Part shown: piece by piece, positions 58,813 to 64,000 of the stretch
How positions within the stretch are numbered: the first letter of the stretch is position 1
How the letters are laid out: every line of letters starts with the position of its first letter
DNA from: Ottelia alismoides
Lineage: Eukaryota; Streptophyta; Magnoliopsida; Alismatales; Hydrocharitaceae
NCBI GenBank assembly: GCA_037367405.1
Contig: JAZKJV010003256.1
Coordinates: forward strand, 496,001 to 560,000
Direction of reading: 5' to 3'
Length of the DNA: 64,000 bases
Notes under the pieces: generated by a model
Told to the model about the DNA's origin: nothing
Seen by the model: only the letters and a program-made list of their open reading frames with translations
The model's database searches: none
Program-made: the position numbers and the translations under genes

Positions 58813-60573
58813 TGATGAATCTGTGATTCATCACTCTAAAAGTTGAAAATATAGTCTTGTTCCTGAGTAAATAGCAGCATATTTCCCTTTATAACGCATA
58901 AATAACATTCATGCATACATTGATAACATTTGCATTTTAGCATTCACATTTGCATTAAATAAGAAGCCAAGATCGCTTGTAAAGTATCCACCTATTAAAA
59001 TAACACCTTTCATATAATATATACACCTTTAGTTAATAATATAAGGAAGAAGTTCAGAGATCTCCTTTGTAGAAGCACCCAATAAAGCCCTAGAACCTCT
59101 AGATCTTAGAAAGCTTATAATTCCCTCATACAACCTCTAAAATAGGTCTACTCACTTTCAGAGTAATACACATTAAAAGACCTTTAAAATGAGACTAATT
59201 TCATCCAATTTGGAGCTCGTAGGAAGAAGTTGGGTTTTTGGGTCTCTATGTATACTATATATGTGTATATTTGTATTCCTTTATTTTTGTATCATATTTG
59301 ATCTCATCTCAGTCTTTAGTCAACATGAAACTTGTAGATCTCATCAAGATCTACAACTTTCATGTTTCGAGTTTTTTCAAATTCGGCCTCCTTCTCTCTC
59401 TAATTTCATTTCTTCTCGCAGCCACTCACAGCTGGCCACGTGGCGCCCTCTGATTGCGCCATGCGGCCCGCTCCCCTTGCCTTAGCCGCCCCTGCCCACA
59501 GCCATTGGATCTTCATCTAGATCCAACGGTTGCGCTCTCTCCACGTGCACCCTTAAATCCCTGCCGTCAGATCACTTTCCATCCTTCATCATCACCGTCC
59601 GTTCGCGCCGTAACCATAGCCTGCCATGTGGCAGCTCCGAAGCCCTTCGATCACGCCTTCGATCTTGCCATCTGAGCTGCTAGTTCCGCAACCAACCTCA
59701 ACCCTTCGATCAACGACTTCTTCACATCCAAGCCGTTCGCCAGCGCCGCTTCCATATCGCACCACGCGGCGCAATCAGCGCCCTCGATCGCTTCACCTCA
59801 GATCGCATCAGAACCGCTATCTGGCGCTTTGATCTGGGCCGTTGGATCACAAGATCCAACGGCCACGACTTCGTCTTCTACCTTTGGCCCCCTCTCTCCC
59901 AGGATCTCGATCTTGCGCGAGACGTCGCCCCCTTTCTATTTTTGTCTTCACCTCAGCCACCTTCTCCGGTCACCAACGCCTCCACGATCATCACCACTCT
60001 CCCCTCATCCTTGCCAGCTACCTCACTCACCACAACTCCCACCAGAGTCGCCCCACAACCTCCACAAACTCCACCTTCCAGCGACTCCGGCCATCAACTT
60101 CACCCTATAAATCACCGTCCTCCGGCCACGTTCTTCCCTATCCGCCACTCCAGAGAGAACCCTTGAGCTCAGAGCAATCCATTGGTGACAGCGATTGAGT
60201 GTTTCTTCGAGCGACGATAGGCCTTCTTCTCCGACGAGATCCACGGCCGCCTCCGCCGTGCTGCAGCCTCCTCCACGAAGCTGCGCGAGCTCAGGCATAC
60301 TACCGACCTTCGAGCGACGACCTGGAGCTCAAACCTGAGCTCCATTCCCCAGGTAGCATCCTCCATCCTTCTCTGATCTTCTCTTTATTTTCCCGTTGAT
60401 TTCTCTGATTTAATTCACTCTCCACCGTCATCTTCTCGCTCCACCATCATCTCGCCGAGCTCCGCGATGGATCTCCGATCTTCGTGCTCCCCTTATTTTG
60501 CTCAAACACCGTACCCCATCTTCGCTTGACGCCAGCTCCGCCAACTGGGCAGAGCCCGATCACCGGACCACCC
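58813..60573 (+). mobile_element. E2 3' LTR, first half, cut by D
   Basis: It matches the 5' LTR from 19834 to 21507, then stops at ACCACCC where D begins. About 88 bp near 60064-60150, including TATAAAT, are present here and missing from the 5' LTR. The rest of this LTR and the E2 right flank lie beyond the window, after D. Confidence 0.9.
60106..60112 (+). promoter_or_regulatory. TATA box in the E2 3' LTR
   Basis: CCCTATAAATCACC, the consensus TATAAAT in a GC-rich setting about 1.3 kb into the LTR, a likely U3/R core promoter. Absent from the 5' LTR through deletion. Confidence 0.6.
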
Positions 60574-61787
60574 TGATGACTGAGATTTTCTATCGGTCTT
60601 GCATTCCACACAAAGCGGGAATAAAGTCGCTGAGGCGACCGACAAAAGACCTCGATCAATCAACAGTTAACCCACAATGAAATATATTCAATGAATATCC
60701 AAAAATGTGGACTTAAAATTTATTATAACTCTACATGCAAATGTGTATAGGTGTAAGCATAGGTAGAGGTCGAACACTGGGAGGCGAAAGGTTGTATGGT
60801 GAAATTTGTTGTACCATTATTCAATTCATTGTTCATGTCCATTCCTTTATGGTTTTTGTGGGTTTTTAATTTTATATATATTTTTATTTTTTTTGTTTTA
60901 AAATTTTTATTTTATTTTTATATTTTGATTTTTTTATATTTTTAATTATATAATATAGTTATATATATAAAGAGGTATATATATAAGAGGAGAGAGAGAA
61001 GCAATATAATATATGGATATATGTATAGATGTAAATGCTTAAAATATATAGATATAATATATTTTTTGTTTTATATTTTCCTAATTTTTTTGTTCTTTTT
61101 CTGGAATATTTCTAATTTCTATGTATTTTTAATTCCAAAAATGTCCACAATAGGGACTAATTAACTAGGCTGAACATGATTTGGGTTTTAAAAATATAAA
61201 ATAAGTTCAAAATTTACCCAAATTAATTTTATCACATTAATAATAATATATAGATACTTATAAAAGAGAAAAATATATTTTGGGGATTTTTAACAGTTTT
61301 TCTATTTTTTTGTTGGATTTTGGAGCTTTCTGATTTTTTATTTTTCTTTTTCTTGTTTTTAGGTTTTTTTCATTTTCTGGACTCAATATATAAATATATA
61401 TAAATATACCATATATATTTTTTTTGGAATTTTTTAAAAAGATTTTGTATTTTTTTTGTATTTTATAAATTAGATAATACAAAAGGGCTCCTTTTTCATT
61501 TTTAATAATTAGGATAAATGCAAAAAAATGCAAAATAAAATGTAGGCATGAAAGTACACTACATGAAACATCTAACCTAATTTTTGTGGATTTTTAGGAG
61601 CTACATAGATATTTTTAATAAATACAAGAAAGACACAAAAATAATACATCCTAGCAGGGGCATAAATGCAATAAAAATAACTTGTAGGGGTAACAGTGCA
61701 AATATACCAATAGTAAAAATATTTATTTTAATTTTTCGAACTATTTTACAATTAACAAAAATGCCAGGGTAAATACTACAAAATTCA

Positions 61788-61819
61788 CGCGCCTCACGTG
61801 GGACTGCACGTGAGGCGCG
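61788..61819. repeat. double G-box palindrome, D
   Basis: 13-bp perfect arms CGCGCCTCACGTG/CACGTGAGGCGCG with the same GGACTG loop as in A and B, one pair longer. Confidence 0.85.
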
Positions 61820-62941
61820 GAAGGACCTAATTGCAATTCGGGAAAGTACAGGGGTCCTTTAGCAAAATTTACAATTATTTTACAACATTATATTTTATTT
61901 ACAGAATTAAAAATTAATTACAATAAGAGCAGGGGCTAAATATGAAAATTACCCCCAAAGGCGCTTGATCCTACGGCTGATATGCGTGACTTAAACACGT
62001 GACGCCTCTACATTTGTCGATGCCGCTTCGACGATGAAGGACTGAGATTAGATCATACTAAATGATCCGACGGTCTGAACACTGCTCCATCGGACGGCTG
62101 TGCTTCGATCTGGAGGGGCTTCCTTCATCCGACGGCAGGGGACGAAGATGGAAGAACAGGGAAGCAGGCTCGCCGGGGCGAGCTTCTTCCGACGAGATCT
62201 CACGCCCCGGCCGGTCTTCGCTGCTCCCAAGGGTCCTCCTAGCTTCCTGGAAGGTATCTCTAACTGCTGGAGCTCTTGGATCGGTCAAAGGCACACTGGA
62301 GCGCCCTTGCGAGGTCGGAGAAGTCAAGGTGCTCCAGGTACCTCTGACGGCATGTAACTTTGACTCCTGGTGCTTATTAGCGCACTAAACCTGCACAGGA
62401 AGATCACATGGCTTGAGGGCTTCACCCTCAACCTGGGGTTGGAAGCTGTTAGCATAAAAATGGATGAGGTGGCGAAGCTTCCGGCGAGCGGCGGAGTTGA
62501 AGCTTCGAGTCACGAATCCAAGAAGGGTCCGGTTGGTCAAGGGTGGCTGGGAGATGAAGAAACTAGAAGGGAATGGAATGGGATGGTCGTGGCGGTCGGA
62601 ACACGTCGAGAGCACAGTGAAATGGTTCGCCGGAGCTGAGCTCCGACGAACTACGAATTGACTAATCTACGTTAAACCTAGGGGCTAGTGATTAAACTAA
62701 ATGCAGAAATGAAAAGCTGGAATGAAACCTTCCTAGAAAAATAAATGCGCAGCTCAAACTTGGAGGTTGGGCCAAGGAGCAGGACGGCTGCCGGAGCGCC
62801 GCCTTGGGCGCATCTCCTTCCTCTGCGAGCTTCTACGACCTTCAGGGGACCTCCAGCTGTCACAAGGATGCACTCTTGACCGAAGGCTGGGGCTCTAGGG
62901 CTAGGGAAATGGCCAAAATGGCGAAGGAGGGAGATGGAGTT

Positions 62942-62950
62942 ATTTATAAA
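62942..62950 (-). promoter_or_regulatory. TATA box, D
   Basis: Minus-strand TTTATAAAT, as in LTRs B and C. Confidence 0.55.
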
Positions 62951-64000
62951 CATGGTTGGCACCCTTATTTGATCGGCGAATCTCGAAGAATCTGATGACT
63001 GTACAAGCAATCCAGATGGGTGGCGTGAATCATGATATTTCTAGGAGAAATTTCCGTGAAGGGATCGAAGGTGATGGAGCTATGCATCGAGCGGGAAAAA
63101 TGGAGGAATAAAGGGGAAAAGACAGTTCTGACGGGTCAGAGTCCCAGGTGGGACAGTTGACCACGATCAATTTTTGGCGCGTCCTGATTGGTCCACCTAG
63201 AACACTACAGGGAAAAGTATTTGAAAATAATTTATTTAAAATAATAGATGATTTTATTAGAATTTACTTATAAAATAAAAAATGTTTATTAATTAATGTA
63301 GTATTTATTTATAATTTTCATTTATTTTTTTTGATGTATTTTATTATGGGTTTATTTTAATAATGTATTTATAAGTATATTTACATGTATTTTGTGTATT
63401 TTATTTTTATTTTGTATATTTTATATTATTATTTTATTTTCTTATTTTATAAATTTATTACTTATTTTTGTGAGTGTAGATATATTTTTGTTTAATTTTT
63501 ATGAGTTTATTTACATATTTAAATAATTAGGTGTATGTGGTATGTAGGTGTTTTAATAGGTATTTTACCTATATTTTATATATCTTTATTTATTTAATGG
63601 ATTTCATTGGATTTTATTTTGAATTTGTATTTTTAATAAATTATAAGTAATATATACATTTTTATAAAAATATAAATGAATAAAGAATAAAATTATGGAA
63701 TCCCCTTTTATTTTATATGTATATACAACATAGGTATTTTGCCTATGTGTTGTATAAGCTTTTTTTATTTCACAAATTCTTTTTGAGTTTTCTTCTAATT
63801 TCAATATGTAGGTGTATTATTTATATTATTTACAAGAGTCTAAAATTATCAATTTATAGAAATAATAAATGATGAATAGAATGAATATTTTAATCAGTAC
63901 TATATACAATGAGGGCCAAAAACCTAACTTTCACAGATGAACTCCAAAAATTATGAAACCAATTTTATTAAATAGTTCTTGGAAAGCTATATACAATTAA

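Larger units (their letters stand above)
60574..64000 (-). mobile_element. D: L-related LTR, truncated by the window end
   Basis: It begins TGATGACTGAG and then runs parallel to LTRs A-C: AACAGTTAACCCACAAT near 60662, the double G-box palindrome at 61788-61819, the ORF-like GC-rich segment near 62058-62390, the TATA position at 62942-62950, and AACCTAACTTTCACAGATG near 63920. More diverged from A-C than they are from one another. Orientation as L. It interrupts the E2 3' LTR; the 5 bp before it are CACCC. Whether a full element or a solo LTR follows cannot be seen. Confidence 0.9.

Overview
The window is repeat DNA from a flowering plant, made almost entirely of nested Ty3/gypsy LTR retrotransposons of the Athila type. 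No host gene is supported. The evidence is: an aspartic protease, YXDD reverse transcriptase and DX35E integrase in gag-PR-RT-RH-INT order; primer binding sites matching the 3' end of plant tRNA-Asp; long TG...CA LTRs (2.6-4.2 kb); and long non-coding 3' regions. The species cannot be told; a repeat-rich genome is implied.

Layout, with working names. M1 (1-9453, minus strand) is a defective element: partial 3' LTR (1-595), internal region with a capsid-less gag remnant and a protease but no RT, RNase H or integrase, and a 3.4 kb 5' LTR (6009-9453). M1 sits in the gag region of E1 (9454-19831, plus strand), a decayed element with gag, PR, RT, RNase H and INT remnants and a 2.6 kb 3' LTR (17216-19831). 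Two bases further on begins E2 (19834-60573, plus strand): 5' LTR 19834-23464, PBS, leader, gag start at 24849, then gag-pol again from 51081 to 56848 and a 3' LTR from 58813. E2 gag is split by L (24901-51080, minus strand), a 26.2 kb non-coding array LTR-internal-LTR-internal-LTR flanked by a perfect 5-bp target duplication, GAGCC. The E2 3' LTR is cut at 60573 by D, an LTR related to those of L that runs off the window.

M1, E1, E2 and L differ in coding content but share one 3' non-coding plan in their own sense direction: (1) three to five short hairpins whose 3' arm plus G-run copies the polypurine tract (PPT); (2) an A/T-rich degenerate repeat; (3) a block of about 1 kb conserved across families, with a small hairpin kept by wobble changes; (4) a hairpin beside the PPT with a compensatory base-pair change; (5) PPT and LTR. 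L has no recognisable coding sequence yet keeps this module, the leader and the PBS, so it looks like a LARD-type passenger using proteins supplied in trans. I regard this shared structured 3' module as the most interesting feature here.

None of the coding copies looks functional. E2 gag-pol has 14 premature stops in one frame, nine of them TAG, then three frameshifts, and lacks RNase H through an in-frame deletion. E1 is more decayed. The L array looks the youngest: its LTR and internal copies are near identical by eye.
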